Shown here: piece after piece, positions 17,943 to 27,078 of the stretch
Layout: every line of letters starts with the position of its first letter
Position numbering within the stretch: the stretch's first letter is position 1
Assembly (NCBI GenBank): GCA_018828585.1
Contig: JAHJVW010000128.1
Location: forward strand, 1-64,000
From: Bacteroidota bacterium
GTDB lineage: Bacteria; Bacteroidota; Bacteroidia; Sphingobacteriales; Sphingobacteriaceae
Length of the DNA: 64,000 nt
Reading direction: 5' to 3'
Program-made: the position numbers and the translations under genes
The notes under the pieces: model-generated
The model's input: the letters and a program-made list of their open reading frames with translations, nothing else
What the model was told of the DNA's origin: nothing
Database searches by the model: none

Positions 17943-19073
17943 ATGACCCCTGCTCCTGAACTAAAAAAGAGACTGCTTTCATTAGATGTTTTTAGAGGAA
18001 TTACCGTTGCCGCCATGATTTTGGTAAATAATCCAGGAGATTGGAGATATATTTATGCTCCTTTAGAACACTCAGAATGGAATGGTTGCACACCAACAGA
18101 CCTAATATTTCCTTTTTTCTTATTTATAGTTGGTGTATCCATAGTTTATGCGCTTTCAGGGAAGAAAGTAGACGCTTCTAATCATTCAAAAGTCTTGCTT
18201 TCCGTTTTTAAAAGAGCGGCGATTTTATTTGGATTAGGATTATTGCTATCCTTATTTCCTTTCTTTGATTTTTCTGTTGTCCGCATTCCCGGCGTTTTAA
18301 CTAGAATTGCAATAGTATATCTCATCACTGCAATTCTATTTATCAAGTTTAATGAAAAAGTGCTTTTTAGATTGTTTATAGGGTTACTTTTGATTTATTG
18401 GTTGGTAATGACCCTAATTCCTGTACCAGGTATAGGTTTACCTAATTTAGAGCCAGAAACAAACCTTGGTGCTTGGTTAGACCGTACTATTTTTACAGAA
18501 GCCCACTTATGGAAACCTAGTAAAACCTGGGACCCTGAAGGTTTATTAAGTACACTTCCTGCAGTGGCAACGGGTTTATTCGGAATATTAATCGGCCTAA
18601 CCTTAAAGTCAAAACAGCGAACTGATGAAAACAAAGTTGCATGGATGTTTACCTATGGTTTAATTGCGGCTTTAGCTGGTTTGGTTTTAGATTTAGTTTT
18701 TCCTATCAATAAATCTTTATGGACAAGCTCCTTTGTATTGTATACCGGCGGATTGGCTAGTATGGCTTTGGGCTTATGCTATTGGTTAATAGATGTGAAA
18801 GGCTTCACTAAATTTACTAAGCCTTTTGTTATATATGGTGTAAATGCGATTACTGTTTATTTTGCCTCAGGAATTATTGCAAGGTCAATGACCCTTATTT
18901 ATGTACCATTAAATGGTAAAGACGTAACATTAAAAGGCTGGTTTTATGAACAATTTTTCACTCCTTATTTTTCGCCTTATAACGCATCTTTAGCTGGAGC
19001 AATCACCTTCGTATTAATCTGGTTATTGATTTTATGGATAATGTATAGAAAGAACATCATTATCAAAGTTTAA
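17943..19073 (+). CDS. DUF5009 / HGSNAT-like membrane acyltransferase family (NagX-like)
   Basis: This 376-aa inner-membrane protein has about ten hydrophobic segments. The N-terminal signature RLLSLDVFRGITVAAMILVN and then WNGCTPTDLIFPFFLFIVG is that of the DUF5009 family. The family is related to human heparan-alpha-glucosaminide N-acetyltransferase and to NagX of bacterial chitin/GlcNAc loci. A role in acetylating or transporting amino sugars across the inner membrane fits its place after nagB. No DeoR-type operator is seen right upstream. The family is secure; the biochemical role is not. Confidence 0.87.
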   Translation: MTPAPELKKRLLSLDVFRGITVAAMILVNNPGDWRYIYAPLEHSEWNGCTPTDLIFPFFLFIVGVSIVYALSGKKVDASNHSKVLLSVFKRAAILFGLGLLLSLFPFFDFSVVRIPGVLTRIAIVYLITAILFIKFNEKVLFRLFIGLLLIYWLVMTLIPVPGIGLPNLEPETNLGAWLDRTIFTEAHLWKPSKTWDPEGLLSTLPAVATGLFGILIGLTLKSKQRTDENKVAWMFTYGLIAALAGLVLDLVFPINKSLWTSSFVLYTGGLASMALGLCYWLIDVKGFTKFTKPFVIYGVNAITVYFASGIIARSMTLIYVPLNGKDVTLKGWFYEQFFTPYFSPYNASLAGAITFVLIWLLILWIMYRKNIIIKV

Positions 19074-19172
19074 GGAGATTAGGTGTTTTACGAACAGCTA
19101 TAAGAAAACTTTATATCCTTAAAATTGCTTAAAGGTTGATGTTCCTATTGTTTCTGATTTAAAAATCAAGAT

Positions 19173-19718
19173 TTACTGATTAAACTGAATTGGCCCAGCT
19201 CCTTGTTTTATTTCATAATAACTAAAATCCTCGGTAGCCCAAAAACTAGTTCCAGATATTGTTGCTTTATCTGTGGTAATTGTTACCACACGATTAGAAT
19301 AGAATCTCTTTAAATTCTCATCCCAAATTAACTCTTCTGATTTAAATGTTTTTCCTTCGGCATTAGTAGCTACAACATTCTTCTTTAACTCTATAATTTT
19401 TTCATTTTCTTTTCGGATAGCGTATTCGGAAGTTACTTTGCTGGTTTGCTTCAGATTGTCATCGTAAAAAATAACCACTATACCTTTAGGCATCTCATAA
19501 AATGGATTTTTAGCTGTTTTATGATTATATAATATAGGAGTAGTTAATCTAGCCTTAACTCTTGCCGAATCGCTGTAGATGATTTCAGCTCCTTTAGTAA
19601 TTTCTATTTCTTCCTTTTGTTTAAGTTCAATCTGTTTTACCTTACTCATATCATTTTCACAAGCGGCAAAGCACAAGCTTAAAATTCCAAAAATGATATA
19701 TTTTTTGGCTTTAAACAT
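19173..19718 (-). CDS. lptC: LptC-like LPS export lipoprotein
   Basis: The 181-aa product has a signal peptide with lipobox LCFAAC and a beta-jellyroll of the LptC/OstA type (about residues 40-165). It shows the pattern of YSDSARVKARL, then YDDNLKQTSKVTSEYAI, then the SEELIWDE repeat. LptC forms part of the periplasmic bridge carrying LPS to the outer membrane. Bacteroidetes LptC proteins are often lipoproteins rather than single-pass membrane proteins, as here. It lies 5 bp after the barrel gene, in the purQ-coaX-OMP-lptC operon. Confidence 0.85.
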   Translation of the reverse strand: MFKAKKYIIFGILSLCFAACENDMSKVKQIELKQKEEIEITKGAEIIYSDSARVKARLTTPILYNHKTAKNPFYEMPKGIVVIFYDDNLKQTSKVTSEYAIRKENEKIIELKKNVVATNAEGKTFKSEELIWDENLKRFYSNRVVTITTDKATISGTSFWATEDFSYYEIKQGAGPIQFNQ

Positions 19719-19723
19719 CTCGA

Positions 19724-21016
19724 TTAATCATACTTATATTTCTGGAACCACCTATCGTTAATGGTAAAACCTAATTTAATATTGATAAATTTCTCTTTTA
19801 CTAGGTTATTATCAAGTGTCCCTTTTTTACCGAACTCGGTACTTAAGTTAATTTTATAAAAAGCTGTGCGGGCCGAAATTAATGGAAATCCGAATCCAAA
19901 ATTTATTGATTTTACATCAATATCCTTATTATTAATATTCAGATACGTTTTATCATAATTGATTCCAAAACGATAGTCAATCAATTTAATATAATTAGTC
20001 ACCGCTTTAATATTTGGAGTAATTTGACCGCCTACAGAAAAACCCCAAGTATTATTTAAATTCCCATTGGTTCCGTTTAAGCTATACTGAGACCACTTTG
20101 CTAATCTTAAATCGGCACCAACAACCCACTTGTTAATTTTCTCTATACTAAATCCAAAATTATGATTGGTAGGCATAACCAACTTCCCTTTTGCACCATC
20201 TACAAACGCAATGGTATCAGTCCTAAACTCAGTATTTGTTTTATAATCTTTTTGATATCTTGTAAATAACGTTTTGTTGCTTGTGTTGAAAGATGTTTTT
20301 GCACCGCCTGTATAACCCACAGTTAAACGAGTATCATCATTTAAAAGTTTTATATACTGAACGCCAAAATCAAAGTTTAGGCCCCCTATACTTAAATCAT
20401 TTTGCGACTTAGAATTTAAAAATCCTGCATATTTTTGGTATTCAGCAGCTCTGGTTTCTTTTAAATCGCCAAAAATATAGCTCATGTTTACACCAACGTT
20501 CAAATGCTTTCCAATACCAATCCCATAACCCAGGTAAGCCTTAGATAAGCCGCCTTCACCAGAGTAAATTTGACTTACCTTAAAAGTATCTACTGAAATA
20601 ACGTTTTGAGATTGATAACCTAAATTACTAAAAGGCAATAGTCCGAAGCTAAACGCTGATTTTTTAGTAATAGGCACAGCAAAAGTAAAATGACTTAATG
20701 CTGAGTTGAAGCTTTTTTCAGACAAACTTCCTTTACTCAGGTTTTGAAAATCTGCCGAAGCTCCTACATCAAAGGCTGTCAATCTAATTTGAGAATAGGA
20801 AGCTGGATTTGACACGTTGATATTTTGATATCCACCAAAACTACTGATACCATAAGCTAAGTTTCCCATTGCCCTAAACTGAGGAAGATAGCTTCCTTTA
20901 ATATTACCAACTCCAAATTTCGAATACGGAGAGTTGGTAGTAGATTGTGCATTTACATTAATCGCAAACATTACAATAAACGATAATGCCAGAATATATT
21001 TTTTATTTAAAATCAT
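19724..21016 (-). CDS. Predicted outer-membrane beta-barrel protein
   Basis: The 430-aa product has a signal peptide (ending near INVNAQ) and starts the mature part with the Bacteroidetes-type STTNSPYSKFGVGNI. Many alternating strands follow, with the size and pattern of FadL-like or PorV-like barrels, but I cannot assign the family. I prefer the ATG at 21016 over 21031 because it puts the basic signal-peptide start right at the N-terminus. It overlaps the end of coaX by 14 bp and precedes lptC by 5 bp, so it is in the same operon. Its function is unknown. Confidence 0.75.
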   Translation of the reverse strand: MILNKKYILALSFIVMFAINVNAQSTTNSPYSKFGVGNIKGSYLPQFRAMGNLAYGISSFGGYQNINVSNPASYSQIRLTAFDVGASADFQNLSKGSLSEKSFNSALSHFTFAVPITKKSAFSFGLLPFSNLGYQSQNVISVDTFKVSQIYSGEGGLSKAYLGYGIGIGKHLNVGVNMSYIFGDLKETRAAEYQKYAGFLNSKSQNDLSIGGLNFDFGVQYIKLLNDDTRLTVGYTGGAKTSFNTSNKTLFTRYQKDYKTNTEFRTDTIAFVDGAKGKLVMPTNHNFGFSIEKINKWVVGADLRLAKWSQYSLNGTNGNLNNTWGFSVGGQITPNIKAVTNYIKLIDYRFGINYDKTYLNINNKDIDVKSINFGFGFPLISARTAFYKINLSTEFGKKGTLDNNLVKEKFINIKLGFTINDRWFQKYKYD

Positions 21017-21752
21017 GCTGATAATTAACAACTGTATTTAAACCAATCAAAACCAGATTGGGCTCATGTAAAATTAAGTGCGCAAAGATGCTATTTTTAA
21101 ACCTCGAATCAAAAAACGCGGCATCCCCACCACAAAGTATAATCTTCGTTTCTTTGTTATTATTTAATTCTTGTTTGATAAACCCCTCTAATTCGTAAAT
21201 CAATCCATTTATTACCCCCGAAAGAATGGCCTCGTTGGTGTTTTTGCCATATGCACTTTTATAATCCGAATCAAAACTTACTAACGGTAATTTTGATGTG
21301 AAATGATGCATGGCTTCAAATCTCATGTTAATACCCGGAGAAATACTTCCTCCGTTATATATAGCCTTTTCATTAATTCCATCATAGGTAATACAAGTTC
21401 CAGCATCAATCACTAAAACTTTTTGTTTAGGATAAATTTTATTTGCCCCAATTACCGCTGCCAATCTATCTAATCCTAATGTTGTTGGGCTTTCATATTT
21501 GTTATCAATAGGTATAAAAACCGAATGGTTAAATTTTATATAGTTGAAATTACTTTTCAAATACTCTTCATCCAAACCTATATTTTTTCTGACTGATGAG
21601 ATGATCAAATTTTCAATCTGATATTTCTCTTTCAGTTTTTGAAGATCCTGATCACAATAATCGATTGCTTTATCACTTAAAATAATACTATCCTGATCAA
21701 AAACAGCAATTTTTGTTGAAGAATTACCAATATCAACAACAAGGTTGATCAT
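21003..21752 (-). CDS. coaX: Type III pantothenate kinase
   Basis: CoaX phosphorylates pantothenate in the first step of CoA synthesis. The 249-aa protein has the N-terminal DIGNSSTKIAVFD phosphate loop, the central GLDRLAAVIGA and DAGTCITYD motifs and the GGSISPG segment of the ASKHA fold. All three EXXK-type III signatures are intact. It overlaps purQ by 1 bp and the downstream barrel gene by 14 bp, which shows a tightly packed operon. Confidence 0.95.
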   Translation of the reverse strand: MINLVVDIGNSSTKIAVFDQDSIILSDKAIDYCDQDLQKLKEKYQIENLIISSVRKNIGLDEEYLKSNFNYIKFNHSVFIPIDNKYESPTTLGLDRLAAVIGANKIYPKQKVLVIDAGTCITYDGINEKAIYNGGSISPGINMRFEAMHHFTSKLPLVSFDSDYKSAYGKNTNEAILSGVINGLIYELEGFIKQELNNNKETKIILCGGDAAFFDSRFKNSIFAHLILHEPNLVLIGLNTVVNYQHDFK

Positions 21753-22444
21753 TAGGCGTTCACCATTGATAAAATTGACTCGAACAAAACTAATCCATCT
21801 TCATTTCCTAAAATTGGGTCTGCGGCTCTTTCTGGATGAGGCATCATTCCAAAAACATTTCTTCCTGGATTACACACGCCGGCAATATTTCCAATAGATC
21901 CATTTGGGTTAGATTCAGCGGTAATGTTTCCGTTCTCATCACAGTATCTAAACAAAATCTGATCACGATCATTCAACTTTTTCAGTTCATCTGCTTGAGC
22001 ATAGAAATTTCCTTCGCCATGTGCAATAGGAATTTTCAAAGCTTTATCAGGATCAATCTTGGCGGTTATTAAGCTATTAGTGGTAACTGCTCTTAAATGA
22101 ACGTTTTTACAAATAAACTTTCTACTGGCATTATGTAATAAGCCACCGGGTAATAAACCCGCCTCTGTTAAAATTTGAAAGCCATTACAAACACCCAAAA
22201 CATAACCTCCTTTATTTGCAAAAGAAATAACCTCTTGCATGATAGGTGAAAAACGAGCAATTGCGCCAGAACGTAAATAATCTCCGTATGAAAATCCGCC
22301 AGGTAATGCTACAAAATCCACGTTTTGCAAATCATGATCTTTGTGCCAAAGCGGAACAACTTCCTGACCAAGAATTTTTTGAAAAACGTAAATTAAATCT
22401 TGGTCACAATTAGAACCTGGAAAAACAACAACGCCAACTTTCAT
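21752..22444 (-). CDS. purQ: Phosphoribosylformylglycinamidine synthase subunit PurQ
   Basis: PurQ is the glutaminase subunit of FGAM synthase and feeds ammonia to PurL in purine synthesis. The 230-aa class I amidotransferase shows VVFPGSNCDQD, LPGGFSYGDYLR, the nucleophile Cys86 in GVCNGFQIL and the catalytic HPE in MMPHPERA. The length fits the stand-alone PurQ, so this organism should use the three-part PurS/PurL/PurQ enzyme rather than the large fused PurL. It is first in the operon with coaX. Confidence 0.96.
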   Translation of the reverse strand: MKVGVVVFPGSNCDQDLIYVFQKILGQEVVPLWHKDHDLQNVDFVALPGGFSYGDYLRSGAIARFSPIMQEVISFANKGGYVLGVCNGFQILTEAGLLPGGLLHNASRKFICKNVHLRAVTTNSLITAKIDPDKALKIPIAHGEGNFYAQADELKKLNDRDQILFRYCDENGNITAESNPNGSIGNIAGVCNPGRNVFGMMPHPERAADPILGNEDGLVLFESILSMVNA

Positions 22445-22548
22445 TTTATTTAGTAGTAATGGTAAATCCGCAATTAATTTGCTACAAAACTATCAAAATT
22501 TAGCAGTTTAACGGCTGATTATCTGTTAAAAAAAGTTAAACAATTACT

Positions 22549-23529
22549 TTAGAAAAACTGAAAGTAAATGATGAATCCAACAATGATGAGAAAGAAAGAT
22601 TCATAAGCCCATTTCTTCTTAGCGGTTATAAAGTAATAGGAAAGTAATGTGGATATGGGTATTACACATAAAAGGAAATGGTTAATTCTAAAATCGGATT
22701 TAAGATAAAAAGATAACGCCGCAATAACGAAAACGAAAAATACTAATTGGAGGAATTTTCTAATGAGGATATAACTCCTGAAGAAGTTTTGTCTGATTTG
22801 GAGAAATCCCAAAATCATGACAATAACTATTGGGAATAAAACAATGTAATCCATCACATTAATTTTGATGTAAAAAGGAAACTTGTTAGAAAGTGGTTTC
22901 CAGATCTCATAAAAATCTAACAGATGTCCATTCCAGAAATAATACACACCTAAAAAGAAAACAATTGTTAGGTATCCAATTAAAGCACCTATCCATTCTC
23001 TCCAATTAAAGGGTTTCAAAATAATAAGAGATGCCCACAACAAAACAAGAAACAGTACAAAAGGAAAATAAAAAATTGTACCAATGGCGACTACCAAGCC
23101 TAAATCAAATAAGGTAGAAATAGATACCGACTCTTTATACGCTTGTAAAATTTTATGAATGATAAATAGAATAAAATAATTACAAATTAGTGGTGGAGAC
23201 AATAATAGAAATGGCGAGAAAACGCTAGAGCAAATGATATAAAATAACGCAGGGATAAAAGAAGATTTCCCTAAAACATTCAGATTGTTAATGATTCTAT
23301 TGAATAATAATGCTTGGGAGAAAACAATTAATCCTGCTAAAGTTATATTTAGTGTAGGTGACAAAGCATCTTTGATGTTCAAAGGAATAAGTAAACGAGA
23401 AAAAAGCTCTAAAAACCCTGAATTCACATTATTTGGTAAATGCATAAAAATTCCAATCCTTAAAATAATTAGAAGGATTAATAGGAGAAGGATATTAATG
23501 AAATTTAAATTCCTGAATTGCTGAATCAT
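22549..23529 (-). CDS. DUF6427 family integral membrane protein
   Basis: The 326-aa protein is almost entirely hydrophobic, with about nine or ten predicted transmembrane helices and short charged loops. The arrangement matches the DUF6427 family of Bacteroidota, which is often found near upp and envelope genes. No catalytic motif stands out. It lies between purQ and the glycosyltransferase on the same strand, with 45 bp to the latter's end. A role in cell-envelope assembly is only suggested by context. Confidence 0.75.
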   Translation of the reverse strand: MIQQFRNLNFINILLLLILLIILRIGIFMHLPNNVNSGFLELFSRLLIPLNIKDALSPTLNITLAGLIVFSQALLFNRIINNLNVLGKSSFIPALFYIICSSVFSPFLLLSPPLICNYFILFIIHKILQAYKESVSISTLFDLGLVVAIGTIFYFPFVLFLVLLWASLIILKPFNWREWIGALIGYLTIVFFLGVYYFWNGHLLDFYEIWKPLSNKFPFYIKINVMDYIVLFPIVIVMILGFLQIRQNFFRSYILIRKFLQLVFFVFVIAALSFYLKSDFRINHFLLCVIPISTLLSYYFITAKKKWAYESFFLIIVGFIIYFQFF

Positions 23530-23574
23530 GCTTGAATTTTGCAGGTACGCAATAATAAGGATAATCTATAATAA

Positions 23575-24582
23575 CTAGGCTAAATTGAGTTTTTTACCCG
23601 CAAAGGTTTGTACTAATTGTTCGACAATGCCTGCTGTTTGATTTGGAAAATCAACAATAATTTTTTGTTCAGCACTTATCCATTTTTTTAAAGATTCCGT
23701 AAACTCTATATCGATTTTATGAATGACTGGAACCCCCATTAAACGGGCGGCTTCAGCATTACATTCTTGTTCAAATTGATTTTTCATGGGTATCATCAGC
23801 ACTTTCTTACCAAGATAAAGTGCCTCTGCCGGACCTTCAAAACCTCCGCCAGTAAGTAAGCCTTCGCAGTTTTCTAAGCTTTTATTGAAAAGTTCGTTAT
23901 CTATGTGTTTCACTTGAACGTTGCCGTTTTGATAAGGCGTTCTTTGATGTTTGCTAAAAACTTGCCACTTTACTTCAGGCACTGACAGTAGGTATTTTAC
24001 TAAAAGCTTATCGTCTACCGCTGGAAGATAAACGGTGTAATAACCGTGGTTTTGTGGATCAAGATTTCTAATCTCACTTCTAATTACTGGTGTATGAATA
24101 AAATCATCATACGATTGAAAATGAAAACCAACATGCTCTGTTGTTGGCGCATAATATTTTAATATAATTTCAGCATATTTTTCTCTTTTAGCCGGGCGGG
24201 GAGTTTTATCAGATAAAAAAGATGCTTGATGGCTTAACGAAACACTTCTAATTTTTTTTAACCGACAAGCCCAAGCTGTTAAGGGTTCAAAATCATTGAT
24301 GATTAAATCATAATCTTCTAATGGGATGGAATGCATGTCTTTCCAAAATTGACGAAGATTCATCACCTTAAAGGTTTTCCAATAATCTATTCCGCCTTTT
24401 TTTCCAAAAATATAACTAAAGCCATGAAACTGATATTTTAATGGTTGCGATAATGAAACATCAGCTTGTGTGCCACTTACTAATAAATCTAATTCCCCAT
24501 ATTGTTGCAAAAGCGGCACAATTTCTCTTGCTCTGCTGATGTGTCCATTTCCAGTTCCTTGTATGGCATAAAGTATTTTCAT
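23575..24582 (-). CDS. Glycosyltransferase family protein (GT28-like/MJ1255-like)
   Basis: The 335-aa product begins MKILYAIQGTGNGHISRA, the donor-loop start typical of UDP-sugar transferases of the MurG/GT28-like fold. It carries the C-terminal nucleotide-sugar site LLTGGGFEGPAEALYLGKK. No transmembrane segment is seen, so it works at the cytoplasmic membrane face or in the cytosol. It is 12 bp downstream of the LpxH-like gene, so a shared role in lipid A or glycolipid synthesis is plausible. The acceptor is unknown. Confidence 0.82.
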   Translation of the reverse strand: MKILYAIQGTGNGHISRAREIVPLLQQYGELDLLVSGTQADVSLSQPLKYQFHGFSYIFGKKGGIDYWKTFKVMNLRQFWKDMHSIPLEDYDLIINDFEPLTAWACRLKKIRSVSLSHQASFLSDKTPRPAKREKYAEIILKYYAPTTEHVGFHFQSYDDFIHTPVIRSEIRNLDPQNHGYYTVYLPAVDDKLLVKYLLSVPEVKWQVFSKHQRTPYQNGNVQVKHIDNELFNKSLENCEGLLTGGGFEGPAEALYLGKKVLMIPMKNQFEQECNAEAARLMGVPVIHKIDIEFTESLKKWISAEQKIIVDFPNQTAGIVEQLVQTFAGKKLNLA

Positions 24583-24594
24583 AAGAAATTCTTA

Positions 24595-25437
24595 TTAAAC
24601 AACTTCTTGTTTAAATTTTTCAAAAAGCTCTTTAACATCCAACATATCATTCAAGTTTTCAATATCATGTGTATCGTCATCTTCTTTCGTAAATTGGCTC
24701 GCATCAAATTTATAAATATCCCAAACACCGTTTTGATATTCTAAAGAAGTTAAACTTTCTACCCAATCACCAGAATTCAAGTAGGTCACACTTCCTTTAT
24801 CTGTTTTAATTTCTCTGATTTCAGGGTGATGAATATGTCCGCATATTACAAAAGCATATCCTTTTTCAATAGCTAATTCAGCAGCTGTTTGCTCAAACTG
24901 ATTAATAAATTTCACTGCCTCTTTTACACTTGCTTTTATTTTTTGCGAGAATGAATATTTTTTCTTACCCATTTTGGTTAAAAACCAATTTGTAATGCTG
25001 TTGATATGTATCAATGTATCATAACCTACTGCGCCAAGTTTAGCTAACCATTTCGAGTGCTGCATGGTCACATCAAAAATATCACCATGGAAAACCCACG
25101 CCTTATTTCCGTCTAAATTTAAAACCAATTTATTTAATAGCTGAAAAACCCCCAAATTAAAATCGGCAAATTTTCTTAACATTTCATCATGATTTCCTGT
25201 AAGGTAATAAACAGGAACACCATCAGTCACGAATTTTAAGATTTTACGAATCACTTTCATGTGATCTTCTGGAAAATAAGATTTACTGAATTGCCAGATA
25301 TCAATAATGTCCCCATTCAAAATCAACATTTTTGGCTTAATACTTTTTAAGTATTTTAGAAGCTCTTTGGCATGACTACCATAGGTACCCAAATGCACAT
25401 CAGATATAACTACAATATCGATTTCTCTTTTAGACAT
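24595..25437 (-). CDS. UDP-2,3-diacylglucosamine diphosphatase-like metallophosphoesterase
   Basis: This 280-aa calcineurin-type phosphoesterase has the whole metal-binding set. This is SDVHLG near the N-terminus, LNGDIIDIW, LTGNHD, HGDIFD and the C-terminal CGHIHHPE. The architecture matches LpxH-like proteins of Bacteroidota that hydrolyse UDP-2,3-diacylglucosamine in lipid A synthesis. The downstream glycosyltransferase supports an envelope role. Other metallophosphoesterase activities are possible, so the symbol is withheld. Confidence 0.85.
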   Translation of the reverse strand: MSKREIDIVVISDVHLGTYGSHAKELLKYLKSIKPKMLILNGDIIDIWQFSKSYFPEDHMKVIRKILKFVTDGVPVYYLTGNHDEMLRKFADFNLGVFQLLNKLVLNLDGNKAWVFHGDIFDVTMQHSKWLAKLGAVGYDTLIHINSITNWFLTKMGKKKYSFSQKIKASVKEAVKFINQFEQTAAELAIEKGYAFVICGHIHHPEIREIKTDKGSVTYLNSGDWVESLTSLEYQNGVWDIYKFDASQFTKEDDDTHDIENLNDMLDVKELFEKFKQEVV

Positions 25438-25526
25438 GACAGAAAATTTTAAATAATTTGCGAGGGTAGCTATTATATAGCCTTGATTTTAAGACTTCAG
25501 GTAGAAGTAATTTATTTACTAAATCA

Positions 25527-25631
25527 TTAATCCTTTTCTTCTTCAATTTTTAAATCAAAAGGGCTAAAATAAAATGCCGCAACAGCAATTAAAGCAATTA
25601 CAACAACACCATAATAAAACAAGTCCATCAT
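25527..25631 (-). CDS. Small single-pass membrane protein, 34 aa
   Basis: This minus-strand ORF is too short for the ORF track. It starts with two ATG codons, then DLFYYG and a 15-residue hydrophobic stretch (VVVIALIAVAAFYF), then SPFDLK and an acidic tail IEEEKD. The layout of one helix plus a charged tail is that of bacterial small membrane proteins. It lies in the 344-bp gap between the LpxH-like and DinB genes; the rest of that gap shows no gene. No homologue is recognised, and the start could be either ATG. Confidence 0.55.
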   Translation of the reverse strand: MMDLFYYGVVVIALIAVAAFYFSPFDLKIEEEKD

Positions 25632-25781
25632 TATATAGATTTTAACAAATGTCTAACAAATACATTACCATAAAGTTAATAATGTGTTAAATGTTAAATT
25701 TCTCAACTTATTAATTTTGAATAGTTTAACGAAGAAAAGTCTAGTTGGTTTTTCTAATGAAACAAAATGTCAATTAGTTGA

Positions 25782-26303
25782 CTATTGATGAAGCATTTTG
25801 CTGATTCTGGTGATTTGTTTTTGATGATGTTTGGTGTGAATGAAAATAAATCGCAACCATGATTTTGCATCTAAAAAGCCTAATCTGGGGTGTTTTATTT
25901 TATATTTAGGGTCAAACTTTTTAAAATCGGCCAATAAAGTATTCAATTTCTTTTTGAATTTGACGATTAAATTAGACGCTTCTTCTTTTGATATTTTTTT
26001 AACTGCTGCGGCTATATTTGCTGGAGCTTTTATTTTACCGGGAGGAAATCTTCCAAAAAAAAGAATCAATCGTACTTTCCAATGAGGCTTTCTGATTTTG
26101 ATATCAGCTGTTTTATTTAAGCATTTTTCTAATGCGATAAGTGACATATAGTTTGCGCCCAGAATGTGAGAGTAAACTTCGGAATACGACCAAACCCCTT
26201 CCGCTGGGTTTTGAAGAAAAGCTTCCTCAGAAACTGTTTTCAAAAATTCTTCATAAAACTTAATTGAATGTTGAATTTTATTGATGTCGCCTTTTAAACT
26301 CAT
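25782..26303 (-). CDS. DinB family protein
   Basis: The 173-aa protein is a four-helix-bundle DinB/DfsB-like domain. The metal-binding histidines are in YSHILGAN (helix 2) and in FIHTKHHQKQ (helix 4). Members include thiol transferases and damage-induced proteins; the substrate here is unknown. It overlaps the yjjG stop/start by 4 bp (26300-26303), so it is translated with the upstream HAD gene. Confidence 0.85.
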   Translation of the reverse strand: MSLKGDINKIQHSIKFYEEFLKTVSEEAFLQNPAEGVWSYSEVYSHILGANYMSLIALEKCLNKTADIKIRKPHWKVRLILFFGRFPPGKIKAPANIAAAVKKISKEEASNLIVKFKKKLNTLLADFKKFDPKYKIKHPRLGFLDAKSWLRFIFIHTKHHQKQITRISKMLHQ

Positions 26304-26995
26304 AGAATTCGTGTTAGTTCTTCCAAATGGTTGATATGCCAGCTTACATCTTCGGGTATTTCGGCAAAATTCGGATTAAAATAAATCGCATCCATTCCAA
26401 AATTTAGTGCTCCTCTCACATCAGCTTCTATGCTATCTCCAATCATTAAACTTTGCTGAGTAGATGCTTTTGCCTTATCTATTGCGTATTGAAAAATGGC
26501 TTTATCTGGTTTGTTAATTCCAAGCACCTCAGAGATAATGACATTTTGAAAATACGGGGTTAGGTTGGTGTTTTTTACTTTATACTCCGTTGATTCTTTG
26601 AATCCGTTTGAGATGAGATGTAATTTATATTTCTGCTGAAGATAGGTCAATGTTTCATGCGTATGCGGAAACAAATTAGATTTTGTTGGGCAGATGTTTA
26701 CATAATCATCCTCGAACTGAGAGGGAATTATGCTTTCATCTAAGCCTAAATCCAAAAACGTTTTTTTGAAACGGGTTTCTCTTAATGCCTCTTTGGTGAT
26801 TTTTCCTAAATGATAATCAGCCCAAAGTTGATGATTGTTTTTGGTATAGGTCTCGATAAAAATATCACAAGAGTTTAAACCTAAATTTTCGAGCTGGTAA
26901 TTAAAATAAAGTTCGCTTAAAGTTTCTTCAGCGTTTTTATCGAAGTCCCATAAAGTATGGTCGAGATCGAAGAAAATATGTTGATATGATTTCAA
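26300..26995 (-). CDS. yjjG: YjjG family noncanonical pyrimidine nucleotidase
   Basis: This 231-aa HAD-superfamily phosphatase has motif I DLDHTLWDFD (both catalytic Asp residues), motif II in LISNG, a Lys in KPDKAIF, and motif IV MIGDSIEAD. The length and the WDFDKNAEETL cap segment match YjjG, which removes phosphate from noncanonical pyrimidine nucleotides. Its neighbour upp is also a pyrimidine-salvage gene. Exact specificity is inferred from the family. Confidence 0.88.
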   Translation of the reverse strand: MKSYQHIFFDLDHTLWDFDKNAEETLSELYFNYQLENLGLNSCDIFIETYTKNNHQLWADYHLGKITKEALRETRFKKTFLDLGLDESIIPSQFEDDYVNICPTKSNLFPHTHETLTYLQQKYKLHLISNGFKESTEYKVKNTNLTPYFQNVIISEVLGINKPDKAIFQYAIDKAKASTQQSLMIGDSIEADVRGALNFGMDAIYFNPNFAEIPEDVSWHINHLEELTRIL

Positions 26996-27078
26996 TTTTA
27001 AGATTTGAGAATGAGTAAATAAATTTCAATCAAAGCTATGGATAAATTAGTTGAAAGATTACTGAATTAAAAACTGAA

